From Apoda limacodes (taxonomy: Eukaryota > Arthropoda > Insecta > Lepidoptera > Limacodidae): a stretch of DNA of 64,000 nt. The stretch lies in the NCBI GenBank assembly GCA_946406115.1, contig OX291555.1:14960001-15024000 (forward strand), written 5' to 3'. Below the pieces are notes generated by a model. The model saw nothing but the letters and a program-made list of their open reading frames with translations. It had not been told where the DNA came from and searched no databases. Positions 1-10,060 of the stretch are shown piece after piece (the first letter of the stretch is position 1; the number at the start of each line of letters is the position of its first letter). Made by a program: the position numbers and the translations under genes.

Positions 1-215
1 CATATCCCTCCCCAAACCATAATCGAGCCGCCACCATAAGCCACTGTGTGTTCAAAATTAGACTGTATGTGGCGTTCTCCTTTGCGTCTCCATATTTGCT
101 GTCTCCCATCGATCTGTTTTAAAAGAACTCTGCACTGATCAGTAAAGAGAACCTGCTGCCATTCGTTCAAATCCTTTTTTTGTGTTCCGCTAGTTGTGCC
201 GGTGTGTACATAAAG
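1..215 (-). pseudogene. Tc1-like DDE transposase fragment
   Basis: Read on the minus strand, one open frame gives the middle of a Tc1-family (DDE_3) transposase. It has a W-x-x-VLFTD block carrying a catalytic aspartate, then DGR...WRRKGER, then GGGSIMVWGGI. That order is the hallmark of Tc1-like elements. The window edge cuts it on its C-terminal side. No N-terminal DNA-binding part is recognisable on the other side, so it is probably a relic, although the visible part keeps its frame. Confidence 0.8.
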
Positions 216-906
216 GGTTAAATCCACATCATTATATTAGCTGTCTTATTGTAATGCGCACCTAACCACTAGTAAGTTAAGAGTTGTTAAAAATATATTA
301 TTCAATTATGTGTATATGTTAATGGCTTCAATGTGCATACTATCCAACTAGAGCAATACCTAACAAGACAACTGTAGACTGTTGATATTTATGTCAGTGT
401 GTGAGTTACATTGCGACCGGCATGCTATTTTTGTTTCGAATCCTATATGAACATAAGCCGTTGACTACAGACTTGTGACTGGTAAGGTTCTCAAGTAAAG
501 GTTGATGTAGGTCGTCTAAAATGATGGATGATAAAGGTGAATTTGGATATTCGACCTCCGCTCCACCTGTCATCGAAAAGCACACAGAGCGTGACCAACA
601 TTATGCCGCTATTTACTTATATTATTAGCATATTTTTAGCGTATTATTATACTTTTTATACTTAGTGTAATTAATATTAACGAATAAATTGTTAATAACT
701 TATTAAAGTCATATTTGCATGCTTTTTAGCCGAAATATGCTTAAACCTTACCGTTACTTACATTTATAATCTGAGTACCATATTTTTTACAAATAATAAA
801 TTTTTGATCTGAAATTTGCCTTATTTTTACCAGAACATAAACAAAAGAACTATTTAACTTGTATTGTTCAACATTGAGTAACATAGTTGTACTTTTCTTA
901 TTCCAG
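216..906. other. AT-rich upstream region of the first ommochrome-binding-like gene
   Basis: No convincing gene. The right end, about 890-906, is a splice acceptor (TTCTTATTCCAG) 14 bases before the ATG at 921. At least one 5' UTR intron must therefore start in or beyond this stretch; its donor and the promoter were not located. Confidence 0.5.
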
Positions 907-920
907 ATTAAACAACAAAA

Positions 921-1787
921 ATGCTACCATTGTGTTGCGTGCTGCTCGTACTATCACTGGCAACCGCGGAAAACTGTTCCTACACATATGACAACAAACA
1001 ATATTCGAGATCATTAATACTAACGATTAAAGGACTTCCTACTAATTTGGTAGCAAACCCAAACAACAAAGACCTTCTCTTCACATTGATAGACCTAGAA
1101 TCATTACAAAATGACAATGAACAAACCAAGATGGATCAATATATACTAAGGCAAGGAGAACCAATACTAATTGATAATATAAATGGACAAGCAGCAGCTG
1201 TAAATGTTAAAAATAACAAAGTTTATGTAGCTAGTGATGATGGCCTAAACATATTAAATGATTCAGATATTGCTAATTATATCAGTTTTAAAAACGAGGA
1301 TATCGTTCAATTGTTTAAGCCTAAACATACGGCTGATCTATATGCTGTTACCTTTCCAGACAATACAGTTTATGTAATAGACATGGAAAGTAACGAAAAA
1401 AAGAAGATAGAAGACGTTCCTTGTGCCTATATCGTAGCAGTAGACGCAGGAGACAACATCTTCTACGAATGTGATTCAAAATATATCAAAGTTTTGTTAA
1501 AAGATTTTCATGAACCTATTGAGTATGTTGGAATCGGCAAGAATACAGCGAGAGCTATAGCAGTGGATGATAATAACAGAGTTATTTTAGCTGCAAATGA
1601 TGGACTTTATCACCTTAAAACCGATAATTTAATACCGAAGAAACTTATGAATTTAGAATTTATGCCTTCTGGAATTGCATTAGATGGTACGGATATATAT
1701 CTTTCAACAAATGGTGTTATTTATAAATACAGTAGTGACACATGTGATAGTAATGATATCACTGAACTAAATGTGGTGCAAGACTGA
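921..1787 (+). CDS. ommochrome-binding-protein-like secreted protein (copy A)
   Basis: The 288-residue protein starts with a signal peptide (about residues 1-16, Leu/Val-rich, ending LATA before ENC). It then has short repeats of the type found in lepidopteran ommochrome-binding proteins, such as VYVASDDGLNIL and ILAANDGLYHLKTD. The founding member, from Manduca haemolymph, is a secreted binder of ommochrome pigment of about 274 residues, so the length fits. The fold is probably a beta-propeller-like repeat (inference). The coding sequence is one exon, preceded by a 5' splice acceptor at 905-906. The ATG was chosen because it lies just after that acceptor and opens the signal peptide. The two paralogues at 4.3-5.1 and 7.9-8.7 kb are on the opposite strand and strongly diverged. 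Pigment binding is inferred from the family only. Confidence 0.75.
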   Translation: MLPLCCVLLVLSLATAENCSYTYDNKQYSRSLILTIKGLPTNLVANPNNKDLLFTLIDLESLQNDNEQTKMDQYILRQGEPILIDNINGQAAAVNVKNNKVYVASDDGLNILNDSDIANYISFKNEDIVQLFKPKHTADLYAVTFPDNTVYVIDMESNEKKKIEDVPCAYIVAVDAGDNIFYECDSKYIKVLLKDFHEPIEYVGIGKNTARAIAVDDNNRVILAANDGLYHLKTDNLIPKKLMNLEFMPSGIALDGTDIYLSTNGVIYKYSSDTCDSNDITELNVVQD

Positions 1788-2558
1788 GGAAATAATAGCT
1801 TTATATTTGGTTTAAGTTTTTTAAGAAAATAGAGAAAGAAATTCTGTGTAAGGAAATGAAATTATTGCAATAAGTAATATTGTTTTTGCATTTGGGAAAA
1901 ATCACACTTTTATGCTGGGTTCCTGACCGTTAGTTCAGCAAACCACTAGCCGATTAACTTTAAATACAGCTGACAATAGAAATTTTCATACAATCTCTCA
2001 TTTTTGGCGACTGATTAACGCCAAAGTTACTTAGTTGGTGCAACTCAGCCCTAGAGTCATTTCATGGTCCGTTTGACATATATAGTATCTTGTGTGAAAT
2101 ATGCTGTCTTGATTTTTGAAGCACCTACAATATTACGAATGCATAGTCCATACAATATTAAAAAAAAAGTATTTTGACAAGTTACAGGCAGAGACTCTTA
2201 AAGACTTTAGGAGCCTATTGTAAAACGCAATTGAACATCACCAAATTAAGATCTGCATTTTAAAGATCACTGCTGTTTTTTACATTTAGGTTTGCATGTA
2301 TATTGTTACGCTTTTATAAGTAGTAGGGAATAACCAGCGACTGGACACATAACCACATCATAATGTAGGGGAAAAACTCTTTTCACCAACCACTTTAGTC
2401 CTGCCAGGGGGGGAGAGCCAGTTGCTGCAACACTGCTTCTGATTTCAGCATATTTAGATCAACATTATACGCTCGTATATTGCGATGTGTTGTGACGAAT
2501 TGTTCTTAATAATGCCTAAGGCTACTTTCTACCATCGCAACGTCGCCATCATCACACC
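1788..2558. other. intergenic, repeat scraps
   Basis: No gene seen. At about 2320-2420 there is a fragment of a lepidopteran retroelement tail (GGGAATAACCAGCG...). Related pieces occur near 28320-28360, 59140-59230 and 62300-62370. Confidence 0.35.
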
Positions 2559-2559
2559 T

Positions 2560-2815
2560 TAGCCTAAATGATCACGTGCAGTGCAGTTGCAGAGAAATTT
2601 CCTCTCGCGAACGCTTAGGTTTTAGAATAAGTACGTGGAATACAATATGGGGTTCTTCAAGAAAGAAGTTATTAGATTTTAAAAGGGTCGGTCACGCAAT
2701 GGTAATGCCCTTAGTGTTGCAAGCGTCCATAGGCTGCGGTAACCGCTTACCATCAGGCGGGCCTTTAACCTGTTTGCCAACTTAAACCCTATATAGTGGT
2801 ATAAAAACATATTCT
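2560..2815 (+). repeat. non-LTR retrotransposon 3' tail, copy 1
   Basis: Degenerate copy of a family seen at least seven times in this window. The core is GTTGCAAGCGTCCATAGGCT, then CCGCTTACCATCAGGCGG, ending ...AGTGGTATAAAAA. Better copies keep reverse-transcriptase C-terminal coding just upstream (WNELP-like), which marks it as a LINE 3' end. Confidence 0.65.
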
Positions 2816-4215
2816 TAAGCATTACCATTACAATGAGTAGAATTTTTTTTAAGTTACAAACTTCAGACGATTAAAATATAAAGTGTTTATCGGTGGAAAT
2901 ATTTTCCAACGGATCTCTAAAAATAAAGATTAGACACTTATATTTTAGAAGGTGGTAGGAATATTTTCCATATATGTACTTACATATTATAATTATTTAT
3001 ATCTTTGAGCACATGAGTGTTCTAGCCCAAGTTCAAAGAAAACTATATAACAAATCATTTAATGTCTGCATAATATTGACGAAAAGCTAGATTAAACTAG
3101 ATTTTTTAAATTTTTATTAATACTAACGATGTCCGTGTGAATATCTTAAAAACAATTACACATATGGATTACGATGAGATGAATTGGCTTCACTTCCGGT
3201 TAAGTTTAAAAAAGGTGCCTATGCATATTTTCATACAATCTTCCATTCTTGACGGCTGGTTAAATCAAAGTTAGTTGGTGCAACCCAGCCTTAGTGCCTC
3301 AATAATAGATACAAAAGTCTACAAGCATGCTGAGCAGCATCTTTAAATGATGTCCTGTTAAAAAAATTCAAAGTCACTCAGCGAGATATTGAGAAAGCTT
3401 TGTTTCGTGCTTATTTCCGCGATGCAACCCCTCATGAAAAAATTAGCCTAAAAACCTTAGTCATCGTTATAGAATTGTTGAACCAATAACTGAAGCGGAA
3501 GATGGTTCTCAAGTATCAATTAATTACTTAAATCCAAAGCGTGGGACGGCCTCCTAACATCGAATGCGGACAAATGAGACGGAGTAGAAAGATGCTGGCG
3601 GTTCAAGTCCAGCTGTTGTAAAATAAACATTTTTGATATTATCTAAAGAATTTATTCGAATATTTCTTCTGCTGTAACCTTTTGCTTTTTGAATGTCGCA
3701 GGCACTTTTAAATATATAATTCGGTTTTCCTTAATTTGAACTGGTCTAGCTAATATTATTTTGCTTTTTTTTACTGTCGTCTGGCACAGAGATAGTCAAA
3801 AAGAAGGAAAATATTGGAAATAGACTTTTTATCTTGTAAATTCAAAAGTTCATGCAGGAATAACTATAATCGAATTCCACGTAGACAAACTATGACTACA
3901 AGCTAAAGCTTGCTATAGCAAACTTTCTCACTATAATCAAGGAGTTGCCGCAGAAATCCTACGCCGATAACCAAATTTACAGCGGCCGCAGCCGCGAGAA
4001 AAAGATAGTTTTATCTATGGATGGCCCTAAACTAACGTATGTTCCTGTAAAATTTCATCTGAATTAGCTTTATAATATTAGACAGTTATATATGTATAGG
4101 CATATTCCATTCATTACACGTATGACAAGAGGTAAAGGACAAAAAGGTAACATCAAAAAACAGGTTTAGGTGGTTTCTCATTGCAGTTTTTATCCAAAAT
4201 GAAATACTATTAATT
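2816..4215. other. intergenic, with unclassified repeat pieces
   Basis: No gene recognised. Around 3360-3480 a short stretch reads like a relic coding sequence (VTQRDIEKALFRAYFRDAT) without a known family. At 3895-4020 there is a minus-strand copy of the short repeat also seen at 16860 and 19950 (CGTAGGATTTCTGCGGCAACTCC on the other strand). Confidence 0.35.
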
Positions 4216-4220
4216 TTATT
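4215..4220 (-). terminator. polyadenylation signal candidate for copy B
   Basis: AATAAA on the minus strand, about 40 bases past the stop codon of the gene at 4262-5131. Confidence 0.4.
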
Positions 4221-4261
4221 ATAAGTATATATGTACTACCTAATCTCGACATCGGTTAACT

Positions 4262-5131
4262 TTAGTCTGATTTGTCCCTATATACATCGTAAACAAGATA
4301 AGAATTTATTGGTCTTAACCTATATATGCTATCATCTATTGAGTAAAATATATCACCGTAGTCTCCATATACAATGCTCTGTGGGAAGAAATTGAGATCC
4401 GTAACTTTAGCAGCACTTCCGTTCTTACAATCAATCTGATATATAGCGTTTTCAGTTACACCAAGAGTCTTTTCTTTATCAACTATGAAATGATATACAA
4501 TATCTAAATCATTATTCTTAACAACATCCTGTCCGTTTACTGCACAAAATACGCCACACAGTGTAACAAAATGTATATTTTTATTGTTATCCACCTCAAA
4601 CTGCATAACTGTTCTCCAATTTCCAATTTTCTTAACGGATCCACCTTCTCCAATAACTTTGTATATCATATGGTTATTGGCATCTATCAAATAAATTTCA
4701 TTGTATCTAATAACAAGTTTCATTATATTCACGTTATATAATCCTTTATATATAGCTTTATTAGTTAGAGGGTTGTACTTGTAAAGACCATCTTCTGAAC
4801 CGAAATAAACATCCCCTGTATCTGTATTCACCGCAGTAGCTTTATTTTTCTGAATCCCTTCAATTTTCATTGACTCTTTGGTCATTATATTAACAAAAGC
4901 GCGTCCAGAATTCTTTAAATCATCGTCCATATACGTGAAAATAAGACTGCGAGTTGATGAATCATAGGCCAGTTCTTTAGGTGCTTGGTACTCACCAGTG
5001 ATTAGTTCTTTCTTATAAAATCTTCTACCAATTTGTTGTATTGGGCTGTCTGTTACGTAAATCTGTATTCTGGCTTCATTTATAATCAATATTAGCAAAA
5101 ATTTAAACAAAATGTAACGCAGTGTTGCCAT
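4262..5131 (-). CDS. ommochrome-binding-protein-like secreted protein (copy B)
   Basis: This 289-residue protein has an N-terminal hydrophobic signal segment (about residues 5-19, YILFKFLLILIINEA). It has the family signature DVYFGSEDGLYKYNPLTNKA and several repeats ending in ...IYxI or ...IYKV. It is the most diverged of the three copies but aligns along its whole length with copy C: DSSTRSLIFTYMDDD here matches DYGKNIIYFSYSADP there, and GLYKYNPLTNKA matches GLYKYDHRNAKV. The coding sequence is one uninterrupted exon. No nearby in-frame upstream ATG competes with this start. Secretion and pigment or small-ligand binding are inferred from the family; the ligand of this copy is unknown. Confidence 0.72.
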   Translation of the reverse strand: MATLRYILFKFLLILIINEARIQIYVTDSPIQQIGRRFYKKELITGEYQAPKELAYDSSTRSLIFTYMDDDLKNSGRAFVNIMTKESMKIEGIQKNKATAVNTDTGDVYFGSEDGLYKYNPLTNKAIYKGLYNVNIMKLVIRYNEIYLIDANNHMIYKVIGEGGSVKKIGNWRTVMQFEVDNNKNIHFVTLCGVFCAVNGQDVVKNNDLDIVYHFIVDKEKTLGVTENAIYQIDCKNGSAAKVTDLNFFPQSIVYGDYGDIFYSIDDSIYRLRPINSYLVYDVYRDKSD

Positions 5132-6305
5132 TTTGATTTAAATGCGTGTTAAGCATAGTGAATTGCAGACAGTACTGTAGCTCATCTGTTATTACTTTGT
5201 TTAGATGATTTTATCGCTATGACTTTGCCAATATCTGCTACGTGACGTTTTATGTCAAGTACGAGAGTTTCGTTTCATTGTGAGTCTTATGCCAATTTGA
5301 ATAAAGATAGTTATTTATATGTTATTGTGATCACAGTTTTACTCTATAATGGTCATTCAAGGTCGGTTTACATATAATGTCACTTTTTGTTTTTGGGGTT
5401 CTGGAACCAAATGGTAAAAAAAAACAAAACATTATCAGTAAATTTTGGTTCTGTCTGGTCGTCCAACCGTATGTTTATCTATCCGTCTATCGCTGATATC
5501 CTTATAGTTTTAAATAATTTAAATTTAATATTATATATATAATAATAAAAATTATAGCAAGATATAGTTTGTTGTTTTTGGCTGCATATAGATTGGAACT
5601 TTGAAACGTTTTATGATAATGTTTTCTTAGTAGAGGCTTTCGGCAGAATCAAAAATTTTATATAACAAAAACCTTTATTTTCTTTTCCCAAGATTAAATT
5701 ATTGCACATTTTTCTAAGCATCGTCCAAATCCATCGAGTCCTGATTCATATCTTTTTAGTAGTATCAAGAATTAACACGATTTTCAACTTGTGAACAAGA
5801 ATCATGTATAATTGACCTATACATAAAACTACTTTCTCTTGATTCGATCCAAAGTATTTTTCGCATATACAGACAGATAGACATTAACAGAGGCCTCGTT
5901 TTATTATGTTCAGGTGGTGATAGTGACAAGGTATAAATTGGTGAATGACTACGGAACCCATCGTGTAACGTATTCGAAATGCTCTTGTCGAGGCTGATCT
6001 TCACGCTTTGCTGAACTGGTAACGGTTTTTGCTCACCATATCGCGTGTACTTAAATTAACCATTTGAAATAGATTTATGATTAAGGTTCTACTAATTTAC
6101 CCTCATATGACGCAAGTTTTATAATTATTTGCAAAATGTTTTGTAAGTGAGTAATTGCTTTAAGCTAGGGAAATTTATTTTACAGATAAGACGGATTCTA
6201 AGGGAGCAGGATAGGGTCCGGGATGGCAGATAAAAATATTTGTTTATACACTAGAAACAATAAATAATTCAGCACTACGGTATAGTTTTTCCTACTTGCC
6301 AAAAA
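5132..6305. other. intergenic between copies B and the LINE relics
   Basis: No gene seen on either strand. The DNA is AT-rich with short simple repeats such as TATATATAATAATA near 5530. The promoter of copy B should lie in its left part but no motif could be fixed. Confidence 0.35.
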
Positions 6306-6545
6306 CCGAAATAGTCGTGTACAGTGCGGTTTCAGAGAAACGCTTGGGCTGTGGAATGAGCTGCCTGCCATGGTTCTCTCTAAGGACTAAAGTATGGGAT
6401 TCTTCAAGAAAAGATGTAATTAGATTGTTGAAACGTCGGCACCGCGCGAGTGATACCCCTGGTGTTGCAAGCGTCCATAGGCTACGGTGACTGCTTACCA
6501 TCAAGCGGACCGTAAGCTGGTTTGCCACCTAAGTGGTATAAAAAA
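6305..6545 (+). repeat. non-LTR retrotransposon 3' tail, copy 2 (best preserved)
   Basis: It opens with ACAGTGCGGTTTCAGAGAAACG and encodes a reverse-transcriptase C-terminal remnant (LGCGMSCLPW, WDSSRKDVIRLLKRRHRASD). It then runs through the CAAGCGTCCATAGGCT core to GTGGTATAAAAAAAA. It is the clearest reference for the copies at 2560, 7068, 21298, 32405, 43265 and 56745. Confidence 0.7.
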
Positions 6546-6589
6546 AAACAACTCATGTGTCTAATTAAGTCGGTCGAACCCGAGTGTAT

Positions 6590-7067
6590 TAGTTTATTTT
6601 CTGTTCAGGCAGCTTTTATGTGAAATTCTCTACCGCATAAGCTTAGATATAGTTCATCCACTGAAATTTTCAAAATACGCTTAAAGGAGCACTATTTGAG
6701 GAACATTTGAAAAATCAAAATTAATTTGATTACCATCAAATGCTATTTCACAGTTATTTTATACTTATTTTTATTCATAATTTCGTTTTATGAAGTACAT
6801 AAGTATGTATATATTTAAGTATTTATATCTATTTGTATTTAAATGCATGTGTATATGTTATTATATTGGTATTTAATTTTATGTGTTAATTTATTGTCAT
6901 GTAAATCTTTGTTGTACAAGACCTTGCCACCTTATTGTAAATTTGTTCTTTCTCTCGGTTTGCAGGAAGAAATCTTCAGCAGGGATATTTTGTACTACTT
7001 TTCTAAATTTATAATTTCTTGGTAAGTTTTTTTTATTTTTTACAATAAAGGTTTAAAATAAAAAAAA
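6590..7067 (+). repeat. second non-LTR element, reverse-transcriptase C-terminal tail
   Basis: One frame reads AAFM*NSLPHKLRYSSSTEI and then FKIRLKEHYLRNI before a stop. This is the usual end of a Jockey/CR1-type reverse transcriptase, with one internal stop. It is followed by an AT-rich 3' UTR, CAATAAAGG and an A-rich tail near 7058-7070. Confidence 0.6.
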
Positions 7068-7202
7068 AAGAAGTTATTGGCTTCTTGAAGGGTCGGCAGC
7101 GCGTGAGTGATACCCCTGGTGTTACATGCGTCCATAGACTGCGGTGACCGCTTATCATCAGGCGGACCGCAAGCTTGTTTGCCACCTTAGTGGTATAAAA
7201 AA
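7068..7202 (+). repeat. non-LTR retrotransposon 3' tail, copy 3
   Basis: Contains GAAGTTATTGGCTTCTTGAA, the GCGTCCATAGACTGCGGTGA core and TAGTGGTATAAAAA. It is 5'-truncated and follows directly on the A-rich end of the element at 6590. Confidence 0.65.
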
Positions 7203-7926
7203 TTACAAGAATTTTGGCTAAAATCTGGCAATTTACGCGTTAAATTCCATATCTTAAAATCAACTGTGCCTAATTACATGAAACCAAAACATTTTAACTA
7301 CTGACAAGGCAATTAGGGTAATGTATTCCTATGTTGTTGTGGCTAATTTATGACTTGGCCGTTGTTGCTATAAACTCCAGCTCAAGAAAACAGAATTACA
7401 TACGTAGGTAATATTAAAATGACACCTACAACATTTTCAACGGCACAAGCCATATAAAACAATTCCACAACAAATAATAAGAATATATTAACTTATTGCC
7501 TTGTAATTATTCAAAATGTTTTAGACTTAAACCATGAAGCATAGTACATTTTAAATAATGGAATTTATAGAGTAAGTAAATATTTTAATACTTTTTGCCA
7601 AGTTTTTGTTTTCTTATATCCAGACTTGGCTATTTATGAGATTTCCTACTTTTCACAGACAAATCATTTGATTTGATCAGCATGTTTTAACATCATATTT
7701 TTGTTAGGTTTTCACTTCTAGTAAATGTTGTGATATGTTTTGACAGAACTTTTGATATGTTTTGTTACTTATCCTGACTGACCCAACTTAAAACATAATT
7801 TTTACGCATTACCCGCGGGTAACGGTGGAGTTAGCAGTCTTTAACAAAATAAAACAATAAGATATGTTTTATATTAACTGTCTATTTGAAAAAAATAACA
7901 TTTCTAAAATTTAACATTTTAACACG
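7203..7926. other. intergenic downstream of copy C
   Basis: AT-rich DNA with no gene. The right end should hold the 3' UTR of the minus-strand gene that stops at 7927. No canonical AATAAA was found close by. Confidence 0.35.
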
Positions 7927-8745
7927 TTATTTTCGTTTTAGACGAGCTAATTTCTTAGCATCTGAATAAATTATGTTATTGTCATTATCAAAAGCGACTC
8001 CAAATGTATCATTGATGCTTACAATCTTATTAACAGTAAAAGTTGTCTTATCAATAGAATATATACCATCGTGCCGACAACAATAAGCAACGCCATCTAT
8101 ATTGGTCGTCACTGCTCTCATATTATAAGAATCTGCGTAATAAGTAGCGCTTTTTGTCCCCAATTTTTGACTATATAATCCAGTTGCATTAAAGAATACT
8201 ATATCATTTTCATTATCAATAACTAGTCTATCAACTTTAGTATCTTCTAAATCTTTAAATCTAGCTGTTTCCCCATTAATAAAAGTATATAAAAACTCAG
8301 TGGGAAAAACAGAAAAGAACAGTATATTATTTTTAAAATAAACCGTCCAAATATCGTTGCCTTGTTCACCAATCAATTCAACTTTAGCATTGCGGTGATC
8401 GTATTTATATAGACCATTACTTCCACCGATATATACATCGTGTGTCTCTAAATCTACAGACTGTGCAAAACCATTTTGTAATCCTTCAATTTCATCATAT
8501 TTTTTTGAGTTAATATCAAATTTTGCAGTTATAAACTTGTCATCTTTTGGGTCAGCACTGTAACTGAAATAAATTATGTTTTTTCCGTAATCAACTGACA
8601 AATGATAAGGTCTATCTAGGCCTTCTTTCAAAACTTCTTCTACATGACATTTATCAAGTATCAAAATTCCATCATTGCATGATTCGTTGTTGATGACACC
8701 AGCTTCAACTATCATTAGACAAGACAATAGGAGAGCAAACCTCAT
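7927..8745 (-). CDS. ommochrome-binding-protein-like secreted protein (copy C)
   Basis: This 272-residue protein is the closest of the three to the known Manduca ommochrome-binding protein, by length and by motif order. It has a signal peptide (MRFALLLSCLMIVEAG, residues 1-16) and then LDRPYHLSVDYGKNIIYFSY. NGFAQSVDLETHDVYIGG and SNGLYKYDHRNAKVELIGE follow. The reading frame stays open upstream to 9000. I chose the ATG at 8745 because a good splice acceptor (TGCTTTCAG, minus strand) lies 7 bases before it and the signal peptide begins there, so the upstream open frame is intronic. The family secretes haemolymph or tissue pigment carriers; this copy's ligand is inferred. Confidence 0.82.
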   Translation of the reverse strand: MRFALLLSCLMIVEAGVINNESCNDGILILDKCHVEEVLKEGLDRPYHLSVDYGKNIIYFSYSADPKDDKFITAKFDINSKKYDEIEGLQNGFAQSVDLETHDVYIGGSNGLYKYDHRNAKVELIGEQGNDIWTVYFKNNILFFSVFPTEFLYTFINGETARFKDLEDTKVDRLVIDNENDIVFFNATGLYSQKLGTKSATYYADSYNMRAVTTNIDGVAYCCRHDGIYSIDKTTFTVNKIVSINDTFGVAFDNDNNIIYSDAKKLARLKRK

Positions 8746-8751
8746 CGTCAC

Positions 8752-9235
8752 CTGAAAGCATAGAATATTATCTTTATGTTTTACACTCGCTTGTTTAGAA
8801 TCAGTTCTAACAATCGCGCATTTTTCACTAGCATAACTGCTAGCGAACATTACAAAATTTTCATTTAAGTACGGTGTATGTCTCAGATCAATATTAAAAG
8901 CTGAAAAAGCGTATAGGTCAAAACAAATTAACGAAATAATGAAAATAACGTTAGGAGTATCTAAAGAAATAGTTTGGCACCAACTTAAAATTACCACCAA
9001 CTTATACAGTCTTTGGATTACACATGCCGCACAAAACGTACCGAAAAATTAAAAAAACATAATACGCATTGCAGATTATGCATCTATGCATATTCAAAAG
9101 AGCTAGCTATCCTATAATAGAGATGAGTCAAAATTGGGTTAGTACTGTCATATAGATTTATGTCTCTTTAACTCGGCTGGATTATGATATTGAGCACATT
9201 AAAGCGGTAATCATATCACGCTTTATTCATTACCG
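8752..9235. other. intron or 5' region of copy C
   Basis: Lies immediately 5' of the splice acceptor of the minus-strand gene. The frame is open to 9000 by chance, and the encoded peptide resembles nothing known to me. No donor or first exon was identified. Confidence 0.4.
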
Positions 9236-9239
9236 CAGA

Positions 9240-10060
9240 TTCCACGTGACGGTCGAAGGAGTTTGCTAGCCTATCCTAGCGGGGTTCCCGCGGGGCAGCT
9301 GCCTGTCGCCGGCATGTTACTCAGGTTTTACGGAAGATATTCCAGTGCTAGAAAACGTGCAACTAGCGCGTTTCGCAGATGATGCAACACTTTATGTTAG
9401 CGGCAAGAACCTAAAGTACCTAACAAGAATAATGCAGCGTACCATAGGCGTAGCCAGGAACATCAAGGTTGGGGCAGCTGCCCCACCCTAGACTAGGCAA
9501 AAATAAATACCTCACCGCCTTACGCTTCAGGAACTACCCATAGGATGGTCCCCAAATGTCAAATATTTGGGGGTCACCATCGATCGAAGCCTCACAATGA
9601 CCACTCATGTAAGCGAGACGGTGACCAAAGCAAAAACAGCCAGAGGTCTCCTTAACCCAGTACTAGCTTCAAAACTCCCCCTCAGGACAAAAGTAGGCAT
9701 CTACAAAACCTACATAAGATCCCGACTCACATACGCGGCACCAGCTTGGTACCACCTGAGTTCGGAAGGCAATAAAAAAAGACTCCGAGCGCAGCAAAAT
9801 TTGGTGGTTCGTAGCGTAGTCAGAGCACCGCGCTATGTTCGGAATCTAACTATCTCTAGGGACCCACATACCGAATCCCTAGATGAATTCGAATTTGTTC
9901 GAGAGAGTTAAGGGGTCTCAACATGCCCATATATGATGACTTGGCACCTCTCCACGCACGGCTGCCCGATAGACGGACAAAACGCCATTGGAGTCCATCA
10001 CACCTAGGCGAATCAATTAAACCCAACACGGAACCACCTACCAAAAGGAAGGCCGAATAA
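9240..10060 (+). pseudogene. Jockey-type non-LTR reverse transcriptase relic
   Basis: Motif B survives as GFPRGSCLSP (with an upstream stop) and motif C as LARFADDATLYVSG near 9370-9400. The thumb and C-terminal region at 9560-9840 reads KYLGVTIDRSLTMTTHV, then LTYAAPAWYHLSSEGNKKRL. Frames shift near 9430-9540, where a short foreign stretch (GGGGCAGCTGCCCCACCC) sits, and again near 9880. The element is 5'-truncated and cannot encode an intact enzyme. Confidence 0.82.

Noticed and set aside
8746..9000. N-terminal extension of ommochrome-binding-like copy C by 85 residues
   Set aside because: A splice acceptor and a clean signal peptide begin at 8745. The extension has no homology-like features and would bury the signal peptide.
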